Assembly: GCF_902374955.1 (NCBI RefSeq) | Contig: NZ_CABKRX010000031.1 | Coordinates: 1-64,000, forward strand | DNA length: 64,000 nt | Origin: Bacillus massilioanorexius | GTDB lineage: Bacteria; Bacillota; Bacilli; Bacillales; DSM-1321 | Reading direction: 5' to 3' | In this document: positions 9,858-19,577 of the stretch, one piece after another | Layout of the letters: each line of letters starts with the position of its first letter | How positions within the stretch are numbered: the stretch's first letter is position 1 | Position numbers and translations under genes: made by a program | The notes under the pieces: model-generated | What the model was told of the DNA's origin: nothing | The model's database searches: none | The model's input: only the letters and a program-made list of their open reading frames with translations

Positions 9858-11117
9858 TCAAGCTTTAGTGTTGGTAGCAAACTCAACATTCTCAGCATAT
9901 TTTGGTTTAAGTCTAACAGCTAGGAAATACAAGCAGAAACTTACAACAGAAAGTACAATTAATACATTTAAAACTAAGAAATAAGAATGATTGATACCAT
10001 ATACGATACCACCGAAGACTGCAGATAATGCTGTTCCCAATGATGAGAATGTAGAAACAATACCAAAGATTGGACCAAAATCTTTTTCACCAAAAATGTA
10101 TGGTGTAATATAAGAAGGTGCAATAGTTAATGCTGTCGCTCCAAATCCAGTAAAGGTAGCATATAAGATACCAGAAAGCATTGCATCAGCATTTTTCAAG
10201 AATACGAAACTTAAGATATTACAAACACCCAGTGCAATAATCATAATATCAATTTTTAGATTATCAAATAGTTTACCAACAACAAGTTTTCCAACAATTA
10301 CCATCGCTGAACCTAGAGACATTAAGAAAGCTGCTTTAGACACTGGAGCACCAATATCTGTTAAGAAAGGAGCTAAGTTAATAATCATTGTATTTGCTAC
10401 AATACCTGTTACGATAATGGCTAAACATAAAATCCAAAATGATAGTGTTTTAATAGCATCTTTTTGGCTTACACCAGTTAATACTCTTTCTTTATTTTGT
10501 GTAGGTGATTCTCCAAGTGGAGTTAGACCAATATCAGAAGGACGAAATCTAACTACAAATAATGTAAGAGGAACAACCGTAATAAGAATTACAAATCCTA
10601 TAATAAGATAAGTTGTTCTCCAGCCAAATGACTCAATTAAATATGAAACAATCGGAGTAAGAATAATTCCCCCTACACCACTACCTGACAAAGCAATCCC
10701 TAATGCTAATCCACGTTTTTCATTAAACCAGTTTGCAATTAAAACAGATGAAGGAACAATACATCCTGCTAACAGGGCAATCCCTTGTAATACCGATAAA
10801 GCGTAAATCACCCAAATGTTTGTTGCAAAAGAGAAACCGATATAAGATCCGGCTCCAAGAATCGTACAAACTGTCATAAATACTCTTATATTCACTCTTT
10901 TAAGCAGGTTCCCAGCAATTGGAGCTACAACCATACCAACCAATGTTACAATTGTGAAATAATATGAAAATTGCGATCTTTCGATACCTAGATCTTTCGA
11001 AACTGGATCGGTAAAAAATGAGATAAGATTAACAACTGGTGCGAATAGAAACGTCATAGACATAAATGCGGTTAATACAATCCACCAACCATAAAATATT
11101 TTACTATTTTTAGCCAT
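9858..11117 (-). CDS. MFS transporter, oxalate/formate antiporter-like (OFA family)
   Basis: Twelve-helix major facilitator of 419 residues. The N-terminal FYGWWIVLTAF..M, the loop GNLLKRVNIR, the long helix-5 segment GSGVGGIILTPI and the mid-protein FWILCLAI pattern are typical of the oxalate:formate antiporter family. Substrates in this family include oxalate, formate, pyruvate and other small carboxylates. The formate genes a few kilobases away make a small carboxylate plausible, but this is inference. Ribosome binding site AAGGAAGGTG. Confidence 0.82.
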   Translation of the reverse strand: MAKNSKIFYGWWIVLTAFMSMTFLFAPVVNLISFFTDPVSKDLGIERSQFSYYFTIVTLVGMVVAPIAGNLLKRVNIRVFMTVCTILGAGSYIGFSFATNIWVIYALSVLQGIALLAGCIVPSSVLIANWFNEKRGLALGIALSGSGVGGIILTPIVSYLIESFGWRTTYLIIGFVILITVVPLTLFVVRFRPSDIGLTPLGESPTQNKERVLTGVSQKDAIKTLSFWILCLAIIVTGIVANTMIINLAPFLTDIGAPVSKAAFLMSLGSAMVIVGKLVVGKLFDNLKIDIMIIALGVCNILSFVFLKNADAMLSGILYATFTGFGATALTIAPSYITPYIFGEKDFGPIFGIVSTFSSLGTALSAVFGGIVYGINHSYFLVLNVLIVLSVVSFCLYFLAVRLKPKYAENVEFATNTKA

Positions 11118-11268
11118 TTTTTTAGCACCTTCCTTATTTTCTATATAAATCGAATAATTTCATTCATCTATAAGCGATAAAAAGTTCTGGTTATACGTTA
11201 CATGAAATTCATCTCTCCTATTCTTTTAATCAGAATAAGAGAGATAGCCATTCTTGAGCACTATATTT

Positions 11269-12438
11269 CTACTTCTTTCCTAATATATCTAAGATTAACT
11301 GAACTTCAACCTTTGTCCCATTAAACATAGCTTCTTCCATTACTTTGAATTTAGGATGGTGGTTCATATAACCACACCCTTGTTCTTCTGTGCCTCCGCC
11401 AAGCCATAAGAAGCAAGCAGGAATCACCTTAGCGTAAGCGGAAAAATCTTCACTTGCCATTAACATTGGAGAATCATAAACCAGTTCTTCTCCTAACACA
11501 CGAATAGCCGATTCTTTTGCTTTTGCAGCTAACTCAGGTGTGTTGTACAGTGCAGAATAGCCACGAATGTAATCCAATTCGTATGTTGCTCCATGTGAAG
11601 CGGTCACATTTTCAATAATTTTTTTCACTCGACTTTCCATTAAATCTCGTACTTCATCATGTAATGATCGAATAGAACAACTTAATGTTGCAGTATCAGC
11701 AATAATATTTGGTGCTTGTCCACTATGAAATTCACCAATGCTTAACACTGCCATTTCACTTGGTTTTACACTTCTAGATACAACAGTTTGTAACGCCATT
11801 ACAATTTCGCTACCTACTACAATCGGATCAATAGATAATTCTGGTGTAGAAGCATGTGATCCTTTACCTTGGATTTTTAAGAAGAATCCATCAGCTGCTG
11901 TAGTAGCATATCCGGATGTAACTCCAAGTGAGCCCTCTTTCAATCTAGGTAAAATATGAATTCCGTAAATTTCATCTACGCCTTCAAGTACACCTGCATC
12001 TACAAGTTGTTGTGCACCACCTGGTGTTAACTCCTCCGCATGTTGAAAGATGAATTTAACCGTTCCAGCAATTTCATCTTTCATATTGGAAAGAACTGAG
12101 GCAGTACCTAGTAACATCGCTGTATGTGTATCATGACCACAAGTATGTGCAATATTATCATTTATTGATTTAAATTCCACATTAGATTCCTCTTGCATCG
12201 GCAGTGCATCAATGTCAGCGCGAAGAGCAATTATCTTTCCTTCTCCAGCACCCCCAGCTAATGTTGCTACAACGCTTGTTTCTGTCGGTCTAGTAATCTC
12301 CAAATTTGGAAAAGTAGACAGAGTATCATAAATATATTGTGCTGTTTTATATTCTTTAAAAGATAATTCAGGGTTTTGATGTATATGTCTTCTCCACTCT
12401 ACAATTTTTTCAGTTGGTATTTGATTAATCCATTCCAT
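11269..12438 (-). CDS. M20 family amidohydrolase (YhaA/hippurate hydrolase-like)
   Basis: Zinc- or cobalt-dependent amidohydrolase of about 389 residues that would cleave N-acyl or N-aroyl amino acids. Visible motifs: WRRHIHQNPELSF near the N-terminus, ALRADIDALPMQE (about residue 75), HTCGHDTHTAMLLG (metal ligands H and D), the E of HAEELTPGG, and the C-terminal ligand H of NHHPKF. Start placed at the ATG at 12438 with GGAG ten bases upstream; the TTG nine bases earlier abuts the ribosome binding site. Confidence 0.88.
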   Translation of the reverse strand: MEWINQIPTEKIVEWRRHIHQNPELSFKEYKTAQYIYDTLSTFPNLEITRPTETSVVATLAGGAGEGKIIALRADIDALPMQEESNVEFKSINDNIAHTCGHDTHTAMLLGTASVLSNMKDEIAGTVKFIFQHAEELTPGGAQQLVDAGVLEGVDEIYGIHILPRLKEGSLGVTSGYATTAADGFFLKIQGKGSHASTPELSIDPIVVGSEIVMALQTVVSRSVKPSEMAVLSIGEFHSGQAPNIIADTATLSCSIRSLHDEVRDLMESRVKKIIENVTASHGATYELDYIRGYSALYNTPELAAKAKESAIRVLGEELVYDSPMLMASEDFSAYAKVIPACFLWLGGGTEEQGCGYMNHHPKFKVMEEAMFNGTKVEVQLILDILGKK

Positions 12439-12599
12439 GAAACTCAAACTCCTTTCAAATAAATGAACACAAAGGTATCTTTGTTACAAACTTCACATAT
12501 TCATTTTTAAGAAATATCAAAATATTTTTTACAGTATTATTATTGCGAATTTTTGAAGTGTTATAAAATTCATTAAATCCTTTCTTCACTTAAAATAAT

Positions 12600-12645
12600 A
12601 ACACGAACACTAGAAAACTTTAAAAAGTTTTCTAGTGTTCGTGTT
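12600..12645. terminator. Long perfect hairpin upstream of the amidohydrolase
   Basis: Perfect inverted repeat with 21-bp arms (left arm AACACGAACACTAGAAAACT plus one base) and a 4-base loop. It lies between focA's 3' end and the M20 promoter region. It is too long for a standard terminator and may be a small palindromic element. Confidence 0.5.
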
Positions 12646-12786
12646 GTGACAAAAAAATTAGATACATATAATATTTTTAGATAATTTATATGTTTTTATT
12701 TGACTTTTATTATTCACTTATTTATCACTCCTTCTTGTTGGAAATAACTAGAAACACCATGTATGATTTGAAAATGATATAAAAAC

Positions 12787-12826
12787 ACAAAAAACCAAAC
12801 GATGATTCATCATTTGGTTTTTTGTG
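12787..12826 (-). terminator. Terminator after the formate channel gene
   Basis: Inverted repeat AAAAAACCAAA / TTTGGTTTTTT around an ATTCATC loop, with U-rich tail on the minus strand, 35 bp past the focA stop. Confidence 0.75.
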
Positions 12827-12859
12827 AAATTATTATCCTTTATATAATAATTATTTTAT

Positions 12860-13660
12860 TTAAGAAACTTTCTTTAACTTCTGTGTTTTTAGCTTAGGTT
12901 TGGAGTAAGAAACAAAATATGCTAATCCTACGAATACCGCTCCTCCAATTACATTACCTATGAATGTCGGAATAATATTTTGAATAAAATCTCCCCATGA
13001 TAACGCATTCGCAAAAATAGCTGCTGGTATAACGAACATATTAGCAACAACGTGTTGAAAACCAATTGCAACAAAAGCCATAATTGGAAACCAAATTCCA
13101 AAAATTTTCCCCACCACATCATTTGCTGCGAAAGCAATCCAAATGGCCAAACAAACTAACCAATTGCAGCCAATGGCAGAAATAATCGTTTGAAAAAAAG
13201 AATCATTTACTTTTGCTTGTGCAATAGCAATTGTTTTATCCATAAATGGTCCTGTTTCAGTTAACCCAACTACATGTCCAAAAAAATAAGCAACAAATAG
13301 AGCCCCTATTAAATTCGCTAATGTAATCCAAAACCAATTATTTAATAATTCTTTTATCGTCACTTTTTTCGAGAAAAAAGCCATAGCTACAGTCATAATA
13401 TTACCTGTTATTAATTCTCCTCCGGCAATCACAATAAGAATAAGACCTAATGGAAAGACTGCTGCACCTAAAAATGATGATAAACTGCCCCATTCCACTG
13501 GCAAATTTCCAATAACTCGGATATCAAGTAGGAAACCTAATGAAATGAAAGCTCCTCCTAAAAATCCAAGAATTAGCATAATTGATAATGGTAGCTTTGC
13601 CTTTTGCACCCCTGCATTAATACTCATTTCAGCAATTTCTTGTGGCTTGTTGAATCCCAT
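12860..13660 (-). CDS. Formate/nitrite transporter family channel (FocA/YrhG-like)
   Basis: Pentameric aquaporin-like channel for formate or nitrite, 266 residues, six membrane helices. Family signatures present: GGAFISLG, the ELITGNI segment, the NWFWITLANLIGA stretch, and NWLVCLAIW followed by the P..AFVAIGFQHVVANM helix. Start moved to the ATG at 13660, which has AGGGGGAGAGG upstream; the reading frame could extend 15 codons further without a ribosome binding site. Its place beside fdhD, a DUF2294 gene and formate dehydrogenase matches the B. subtilis yrhD-yrhG set, so formate is the likely substrate. Confidence 0.88.
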   Translation of the reverse strand: MGFNKPQEIAEMSINAGVQKAKLPLSIMLILGFLGGAFISLGFLLDIRVIGNLPVEWGSLSSFLGAAVFPLGLILIVIAGGELITGNIMTVAMAFFSKKVTIKELLNNWFWITLANLIGALFVAYFFGHVVGLTETGPFMDKTIAIAQAKVNDSFFQTIISAIGCNWLVCLAIWIAFAANDVVGKIFGIWFPIMAFVAIGFQHVVANMFVIPAAIFANALSWGDFIQNIIPTFIGNVIGGAVFVGLAYFVSYSKPKLKTQKLKKVS

Positions 13661-13693
13661 CAAACCTCTCCCCCTTTTAACTCTCCCATATAT

Positions 13694-13821
13694 TAAGAAA
13701 AGCACAAGCGCTTTTGGAAGCCTCGGTCAGCATAAGTAGTTCTAAAAAAGGCACTCTTTTACTCCTAAACGGATTGACTTATGGCCTTGCGAAACTGAAA
13801 CTAAGCGCTGGAGCTAAACAC
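13694..13821. repeat. Decayed Bacillaceae intergenic inverted-repeat element
   Basis: The ends AAAAGCACAAGCGCTTTTGG and AAGCGCTGGAGCTAAA, with an internal GACTTATGGCCTTGCGAAACTG, resemble a widespread class of short Bacillaceae intergenic repeats with AGCGC..-type ends. I recognise the pattern from memory, not by a search. No coding capacity. Confidence 0.45.
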
Positions 13822-13854
13822 CCAACTACTTGTAAAAACATAATTTTTATCCAA

Positions 13855-13909
13855 TAAAAAAGGCAACATTAAAAAGCCTATTAAACAATAGGAATTTTTA
13901 ACGTTGCCT
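13855..13909 (-). terminator. Long hairpin downstream of fdhD
   Basis: Arms AGGCAACATTAAAAAGCCTA.. (13861) and ..TAGGAATTTTTAACGTTGCCT (to 13909), followed on the minus strand by a run of Ts. It is about 190 bp beyond the fdhD stop. Confidence 0.6.
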
Positions 13910-13968
13910 AACTTTACTGCATATCATTTACAATAAAATCAATCTTCATTAAGTAAGAATATAAAATA

Positions 13969-13995
13969 AAAAATTTGCAGACCTTGCAAATTTTT
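13969..13995. terminator. Hairpin downstream of fdhD
   Basis: Inverted repeat AAAAATTTGCA / TGCAAATTTTT with a 5-base loop, flanked by T-rich sequence on the minus strand. Likely the first terminator after fdhD. Confidence 0.6.
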
Positions 13996-14095
13996 CATAA
14001 TTCTTTTCAGAACATAAATATGATATCAAAAAAAGTAAAAAAATGTCCATACTTTTTTTATTTTATGTCTTTCATTTTAAGTTTATATATGTTAA

Positions 14096-14902
14096 TTACA
14101 TTTCGTTATCTAATAAGATTCTTTCTGGATGCGTGTATATGTTTAATGACTGATTACGAATAAATCCAACAGTTGTAATTCCTAATTCTTCTGCTGATTG
14201 TAAGGCGAATTCAGTTGGAGCAGATTTAGACAGAATAATTTCACATCCAATTTTCGCTACTTTTAATAGAATTTCTGATGAAATTCGCCCACTAAAGACG
14301 ATTATTTTTCCCTCCATAGATAAACCTTGTTTTATACAATGTCCGTATATTTTATCTAGGGCATTGTGCCTTCCTATATCCATTCGGCTAATAATTATTC
14401 CGTCTTCATCACAAAGTGCTGCATTATGTACTCCACCTGTACTTTGAAAAATAGCTGCTGATTTCTGTAATGTATCCATTAATCGAAAACAATCATTAGC
14501 AGTAATCTTAATTTTTATATCCTTCATTTCTTTAACTGTTAAGGCATCATTAGCGAATACGAAGCCTTGTCTACTCATACCACAACATGAAGTAATATAC
14601 CTTTTATTCTGGAGTTTAAGGTGAAATGGATTTAACTTGTCCGTTTTTACATGGACAATACCAGCCTTATCTTGTACCCAAATATCCCTTATTTCTTCGT
14701 ACTTTCGAATAATTCCTTCCGATGTTAAATATCCGATTACCATTTCTTCAATATACTCAGGTGTACAAACCATTGTAACGAATTCCTCACCATTAATCTT
14801 AACTGTTACTGGATATTCTGTTACGACTAAATCATTTATTTTATCAGCGCAACCGTTTGAGACACGAATAACTTCTCTTCTCATAGTGACCGCTTTCATC
14901 AT
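14096..14902 (-). CDS. fdhD: Formate dehydrogenase accessory sulfurtransferase
   Basis: FdhD passes sulfur from a cysteine desulfurase to the molybdenum-bis(pyranopterin) cofactor of formate dehydrogenase and is needed for its activity. Visible motifs: N-terminal VTEYPVTVKINGEEFVTMVCTP, the reactive Cys pair in SCCGMSRQG (around residue 125), and the conserved FQSTGGVHNAAL and DIGRHNALDKIYG segments. Start set at the ATG at 14902 with GGGAGGG six bases upstream. It lies between the FocA and DUF2294 genes in the formate module. Confidence 0.94.
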   Translation of the reverse strand: MMKAVTMRREVIRVSNGCADKINDLVVTEYPVTVKINGEEFVTMVCTPEYIEEMVIGYLTSEGIIRKYEEIRDIWVQDKAGIVHVKTDKLNPFHLKLQNKRYITSCCGMSRQGFVFANDALTVKEMKDIKIKITANDCFRLMDTLQKSAAIFQSTGGVHNAALCDEDGIIISRMDIGRHNALDKIYGHCIKQGLSMEGKIIVFSGRISSEILLKVAKIGCEIILSKSAPTEFALQSAEELGITTVGFIRNQSLNIYTHPERILLDNEM

Positions 14903-14996
14903 TCCATCCCTCCCCCTATTCAAATACTAAAAGTCTTATAATCAGTAAACACTCACACTGGCCTTAAAACCCCTTTTTCCATAAAGAAATCTTCAA

Positions 14997-15350
14997 TCAC
15001 CCTTTTTTATCTATAGGCTTATCGAATATAAACACTGAAACAGCCATATTCTCCTCAACCTTAATATCCGAAAATAAATGCAGAAGCTTTGCGCCTACTA
15101 GATCCTCCATCCCATCTGGAGGACTAACAGCATACAAATCCTGGATCATTTTTGTTCGAGCAGCATGAATCATTTCCTTACCATCTGCTGTTTGACAAAT
15201 AAATATTTCTGTTGGTGTTAAATTACCATACAATGTTGAAACTGCCATATTTTCAATAAAAACTGTATGAATTCTTTCTGGTCCTTTTCCAAACAAATCT
15301 TTACGAAGTTTACGTATAATATCATTAAACTCATGAACTACCTTTGACAT
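14997..15350 (-). CDS. DUF2294 protein (YrhF/YbcI-like)
   Basis: Soluble protein of 117 residues matching the DUF2294 pattern: GKGP..I...FIENMAVSTLYGNLTP.E near residue 22 and IFICQTADGKEMIHAARTKMIQ in the middle. Its function is unknown. B. subtilis YrhF occupies the same place in the formate dehydrogenase cluster. Located 73 bp upstream of fdhD and probably cotranscribed with it. Confidence 0.78.
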   Translation of the reverse strand: MSKVVHEFNDIIRKLRKDLFGKGPERIHTVFIENMAVSTLYGNLTPTEIFICQTADGKEMIHAARTKMIQDLYAVSPPDGMEDLVGAKLLHLFSDIKVEENMAVSVFIFDKPIDKKG

Positions 15351-15600
15351 AGACTAATCTCCCCCAAATGAAAATCTACTTCTTTGAATTCAACATTGTT
15401 CAGCATAAATTATCGTTTTAAAAAAGAAAAGCATATGGCTCAAAAATGATTATAAGCATATTATTGTATTTTTCAAAATTATAGGTATAATAATGTTATA
15501 AATGATGGATACATAATATATTTATGTTGTGTTTCTATTTTTTATTTGATATTTATATGGTTTGGATTGGTATTCTAGCAAGGTTTGTTATTAAACTATT

Positions 15601-15657
15601 CCACCATGAATTACACTTTACTAATCTAGAGAAAGTGTAATCATGGTGGTTTTTTTA
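15601..15657 (+). terminator. Orphan plus-strand intrinsic terminator ahead of formate dehydrogenase
   Basis: Near-perfect stem CCACCATGAATTACACTTT / AAAGTGTAATCATGGTGG followed by an eight-base T run on the plus strand. No gene on the plus strand precedes it: the neighbour to the left is divergent. A weak promoter-like TATAAT lies near 15487. It could end a short RNA or act as a leader terminator for formate dehydrogenase, whose start is 270 bp further on. Confidence 0.65.
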
Positions 15658-15923
15658 TTGTTTTTTTTACTAAGATAGAAGTCACTCGTTCAACTTGGGG
15701 TTATCGTTTTTTAATAAATGAACTCTTTTGCCATTCGGACAGATTCTCTACATGTAGCAACACCTGATGCTTGAACTAAAAGTAATCCAGGTCAAAAAAT
15801 AGAATGTTTCCGCATACTTTGTTGCCTATAAAAACAAGAATCTTTTAGAAAACAGCCAAAAAAATATTATGAATCTCTAAATACATGAAAAATCATTTCA
15901 TACGATTTAAAGGGGGAAAAACG

Positions 15924-18863
15924 ATGAAGGATTCGAGTATTAAGGTACGTATTAATAATCAGGAGTACCTTGCAAATGCTGGATCAACTGTTTTAGAAGT
16001 TATTAATCAATATGAAATACCTCATCCTCAAATTTGTTATGTACCTGAAGTAGACCCGATTCAAACCTGTGACACTTGTATTGTTGAAGTGAATGGAAAG
16101 CTTATGCGTTCTTGTTCAACAGTTGCCGAAAATGGTATGGATATTCAATTGAACTCCAACCAAGCGAAGAGTGCTAGAACAGAAGCAATGGATCGGATTC
16201 TCGAAAATCATCTCCTATACTGCACAGTTTGTGACAATAACAACGGAAATTGTAAACTTCATAATACGGCAGAACTAATGGAAATTGAACACCAAAAATA
16301 CCCTTATACACCTAAAGTAAGTGTTGATCAAGTAGATATGAGCCATCCTTTTTACCGTTATGATCCAAATCAATGTATAGCTTGCGGGCAATGTGTAGAA
16401 GTATGTCAAAGTCTTCAAGTGAATGAAACGCTTTCTATTGATTGGGAAGCTGAAAGACCGAGAGTACTTTGGGATAAAGGATCATCGATAAACGACTCTT
16501 CTTGTGTTAGCTGTGGGCAATGTGTGACGATTTGTCCATGTAATGCACTAATGGAAAAATCGATGCTTGGCGAAGCTGGTTTCATGACTGGGTTAGAAGA
16601 TGATATTTTAACACCAATGATTGATATCGTTAAAAAAGTAGAAACGAATTATAGTAGCATCTTTGCTGTATCAGAAGTAGAAGCGGCAATGCGCGATAAA
16701 CGGACGAAAAAAACAAAAACAGTTTGTACATTTTGTGGTGTAGGCTGTTCTTTTGAAGTTTGGACAAAAGATCGAAAAATCCTTAAAGTCCAACCATCTC
16801 ATGATGCTCCTGTCAATGCTATATCTACTTGTGTTAAAGGAAAATTCGGATGGGACTTTGTAAATTCTGAGGAAAGAATAACAAAACCTCTCATTCGTAA
16901 AAATGGTCAATTTGTTGAAGCTAGTTGGTCAGAGGCTCTTGATTTGGTTTCAAGCAAATTAGGCGGTATTAAAGAACAGTACGGAAAAGGTTCTGTTGGT
17001 TTCATCTCATCTTCTAAAATTACAAATGAAGAAAACTATGTGTTCCAAAAACTCGCAAGACAAATTTTCAAAACAAATAACGTTGATAACTGCTCTCGTT
17101 ATTGTCAATCTCCTGCGACAGATGGTTTGTTCCGTACAGTTGGTATGGGTGGTGACGCTGGAACAATAAAAGATATCGCTCAAGCAGGGCTCGTAATCAT
17201 CGTTGGAGCAAATCCAGCAGAAGGGCACCCTGTATTAGCTACACGTGTCAAACGTGCTCATAAACTACATGGCCAAAAGCTGATCGTTGCGGATCTTCGT
17301 AAGAATGAAATGGCTGAGCGCTCAGATATTTTTATTAGTCCAAAGCAAGGAACAGACCAAGTATGGTTAATGGCTGTAACAAAATATATCTTTGATCAAG
17401 GTTGGCAGGATCAAAAGTTCATTGATGAAAATGTTAATTTCTTAGATGAATATAAGAAATTATTAACAAAATATACATTAGATTATGCTGAGAAAATTAC
17501 AGGTATATCTAAGCAAACTCTCATACGAATTGCCGAAATAATTCGTGACGCTGATGGTACTTGTGTTCTTTGGGGAATGGGCGTTACACAAAACACTGGT
17601 GGTTCCGAGACATCTGCTGCCATTTCTAACCTATTACTTGCTACAGGGAACTATCGTAGACCAGGGGCAGGTGCATATCCTCTTCGCGGTCATAATAACG
17701 TACAAGGTGCATGTGATATGGGAACTCTTCCGGGGTGGTTACCAGGATATCAACATATTACTGATGATGTAGCTCGTGCAAAATTCGAAAAGGCCTACAA
17801 TGTAAAAATTGATAGTAAACCAGGTTTAGATAATATTCAAATGCTTGATTCCATTGATAAAGGCGCTATGAAAGCGATGTATGTTATGGGTGAAGATATG
17901 GCTCTTGTTGATAGCAATGCGAATCATGTGCATGATGTTCTATCGAAGCTAGAATTCTTAGTTGTTCAAGATATTTTCTTCTCAAGAACGGCACAATATG
18001 CTGATGTTATATTACCTGCTTCACCATCACTTGAAAAAGAAGGAACATTTACGAATACAGAACGTCGAGTACAAAGACTTTACCAAGCACTTCCTACTCT
18101 AGGTGATTCAAAACCTGATTGGTGGATCATTCAAGAAGTAGCCAAACGCTTTGGAGCAGATTGGAATTATACAAGTCCTAGCGAAATTTTTGCAGAAATG
18201 GCTAGTTTGTCACCACTATTTAGCAAAGCAAATTATGAAGTTCTTGAAGGCTGGAATAGTTTCCTTTGGGGTAGCTTAGATGGAGAAAGTACACCGCTTC
18301 TTTATGTGAATGGCTTCAATTTTCCTGACAAAAAAGCTCGCTTTGCAGTAGCTGATTGGATTGAACCGGCGTATTTCCCAGAAGAGTACGATTTGCATAT
18401 CAACAATGGACGTATGCTCGAACATTTCCATGAAGGTAACATGACAAATAAATCATCTGGTCTTCAATCAAAAGTTCCTAATATTTTTGTTGAGGTTTCT
18501 CCTCAATTAGCTAAAGATCGTAATCTTTGTGACGGTGGGCTTGTACGTCTAGTGTCTCCTTACGGTGCTGTAAAGCTGAACGTTTTAATTACAGATCGTG
18601 TAAAAGGGAACGAACTTTATTTACCAATGAACTCAGTAGACAAAGATTCAGCTATTAATTTCTTGACTGGACCTGCTTATGATACTCGAACACATACGCC
18701 AGCTTATAAACAAACGAAGGTTCGAATGGAAGTCATAAATACATGTGGAGATAATCCACTACCAGTTACAAATCCACGTAATAAGAAACGTTATCCTCAA
18801 AATGGTGTTGAGGTACAGCGTAAATGGAATCGTCCAGGTTACGAACATCTTACAAATCATTAA
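15924..18863 (+). CDS. Molybdenum formate dehydrogenase, alpha subunit (YrhE/FdhA-like)
   Basis: Large cytoplasmic formate dehydrogenase of 979 residues. Order of domains: N-terminal [2Fe-2S] ferredoxin-like domain with CDTC and RSC cysteines, a CxxCxxNNGNCxLH segment, two [4Fe-4S] motifs (CIACGQCVEVC and CVSCGQCVTICPCNA), a CTFCGVGCSF cluster motif, then the molybdopterin oxidoreductase and C-terminal dinucleotide-binding domains. The catalytic position reads NCSRYC; the second Cys, residue 394 (codon at 17103), replaces selenocysteine. The ATG at 15924 follows AAAGGGGG; an upstream ATG lacks such a site. A DUF1641 gene follows as in yrhE-yrhD. Confidence 0.93.
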   Translation: MKDSSIKVRINNQEYLANAGSTVLEVINQYEIPHPQICYVPEVDPIQTCDTCIVEVNGKLMRSCSTVAENGMDIQLNSNQAKSARTEAMDRILENHLLYCTVCDNNNGNCKLHNTAELMEIEHQKYPYTPKVSVDQVDMSHPFYRYDPNQCIACGQCVEVCQSLQVNETLSIDWEAERPRVLWDKGSSINDSSCVSCGQCVTICPCNALMEKSMLGEAGFMTGLEDDILTPMIDIVKKVETNYSSIFAVSEVEAAMRDKRTKKTKTVCTFCGVGCSFEVWTKDRKILKVQPSHDAPVNAISTCVKGKFGWDFVNSEERITKPLIRKNGQFVEASWSEALDLVSSKLGGIKEQYGKGSVGFISSSKITNEENYVFQKLARQIFKTNNVDNCSRYCQSPATDGLFRTVGMGGDAGTIKDIAQAGLVIIVGANPAEGHPVLATRVKRAHKLHGQKLIVADLRKNEMAERSDIFISPKQGTDQVWLMAVTKYIFDQGWQDQKFIDENVNFLDEYKKLLTKYTLDYAEKITGISKQTLIRIAEIIRDADGTCVLWGMGVTQNTGGSETSAAISNLLLATGNYRRPGAGAYPLRGHNNVQGACDMGTLPGWLPGYQHITDDVARAKFEKAYNVKIDSKPGLDNIQMLDSIDKGAMKAMYVMGEDMALVDSNANHVHDVLSKLEFLVVQDIFFSRTAQYADVILPASPSLEKEGTFTNTERRVQRLYQALPTLGDSKPDWWIIQEVAKRFGADWNYTSPSEIFAEMASLSPLFSKANYEVLEGWNSFLWGSLDGESTPLLYVNGFNFPDKKARFAVADWIEPAYFPEEYDLHINNGRMLEHFHEGNMTNKSSGLQSKVPNIFVEVSPQLAKDRNLCDGGLVRLVSPYGAVKLNVLITDRVKGNELYLPMNSVDKDSAINFLTGPAYDTRTHTPAYKQTKVRMEVINTCGDNPLPVTNPRNKKRYPQNGVEVQRKWNRPGYEHLTNH

Positions 18864-18919
18864 GATATGTAAGATGAAAGGTGATCATTTTATAAAGATT
18901 GATTTTTGTAACATTGATC

Positions 18920-18968
18920 CTCATTCGAAGAAAAAAGGCACTTCTAAGAGTCTATTACTTCGAATGAG
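18920..18968. repeat. Hairpin between formate dehydrogenase and DUF1641 genes
   Basis: Inverted repeat CTCATTCGAAG / CTTCGAATGAG with a 27-base loop and no T-run. It may process or stabilise the mRNA, or be a protein site. The gap to the next gene is 231 bp. Confidence 0.4.
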
Positions 18969-19094
18969 TTACATTAAATATGCCGAAAGATCAGTCCACA
19001 TATAAATGAAGCAATTTGTTAATTGGTTATTCACTATGACCACATTCTACGGATTGAATAGTAATATATCTTATTAAATAAGGAGATGAAATAA

Positions 19095-19577
19095 ATGGCG
19101 GCTCCTATAACAAATATTCAACGGTATGAACCAACCGAAGCAGAGATTAAACAACAAAAGATTGAAGAATTGACTAAGCTCTTATCTAACAATGAAGAAG
19201 CCATTAATCATATTTTTGAAATAATCGGTGAGCTTAATGATATGGGCGTGCTAGAAGCAGCTACTACTATGCTTCAAGCAAAAGAGCAAATTACGAAAAT
19301 TGCACTCCAGCAGGTTTCAAAAGATCCAGTAACAAATTTAATGAACACTATTACTGGAGCAACTGGGGCTTTAATGAAAGCTGACTCAGAAAAAACAACA
19401 AAACTAGTGAATAGTGCTGTAGCAGGAATTGATGAAGGAACTAAATTCCTTGAAACAGATAAAAAGATTACCGTTATGAATCTTTTAAAAACGTTAAATG
19501 ATCCAGATATTAATCGTTCTATTGGCTTTACCCTTGCCTTCCTAAAAGGAATGGGTAAAGAACTAAATAAGAAGTAA
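19095..19577 (+). CDS. yrhD: DUF1641 protein, YrhD-like
   Basis: Protein of 160 residues with the same family pattern as the YjlC-like protein at 2506-2946: a predicted helical N-terminus, repeated hydrophobic helices and C-terminal MNLLKTLNDPDINRSIGFTLAFLKGMGKEL. Function unknown; conserved next to cytoplasmic formate dehydrogenase in Bacillus, where it is likely a partner of the enzyme. Ribosome binding site AAGGAGATG. Confidence 0.82.
   Translation: MAAPITNIQRYEPTEAEIKQQKIEELTKLLSNNEEAINHIFEIIGELNDMGVLEAATTMLQAKEQITKIALQQVSKDPVTNLMNTITGATGALMKADSEKTTKLVNSAVAGIDEGTKFLETDKKITVMNLLKTLNDPDINRSIGFTLAFLKGMGKELNKK

Noticed and set aside
12817..12835. TTGTGAAATTATTATCC as a redox operator near focA
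   Set aside because: Only one half-site is present and it overlaps the focA terminator, not a promoter.
13975..14163. 62-codon hydrophobic frame opposite fdhD
   Set aside because: It overlaps the 3' end of fdhD and a terminator hairpin; hydrophobicity comes from T-rich sequence.
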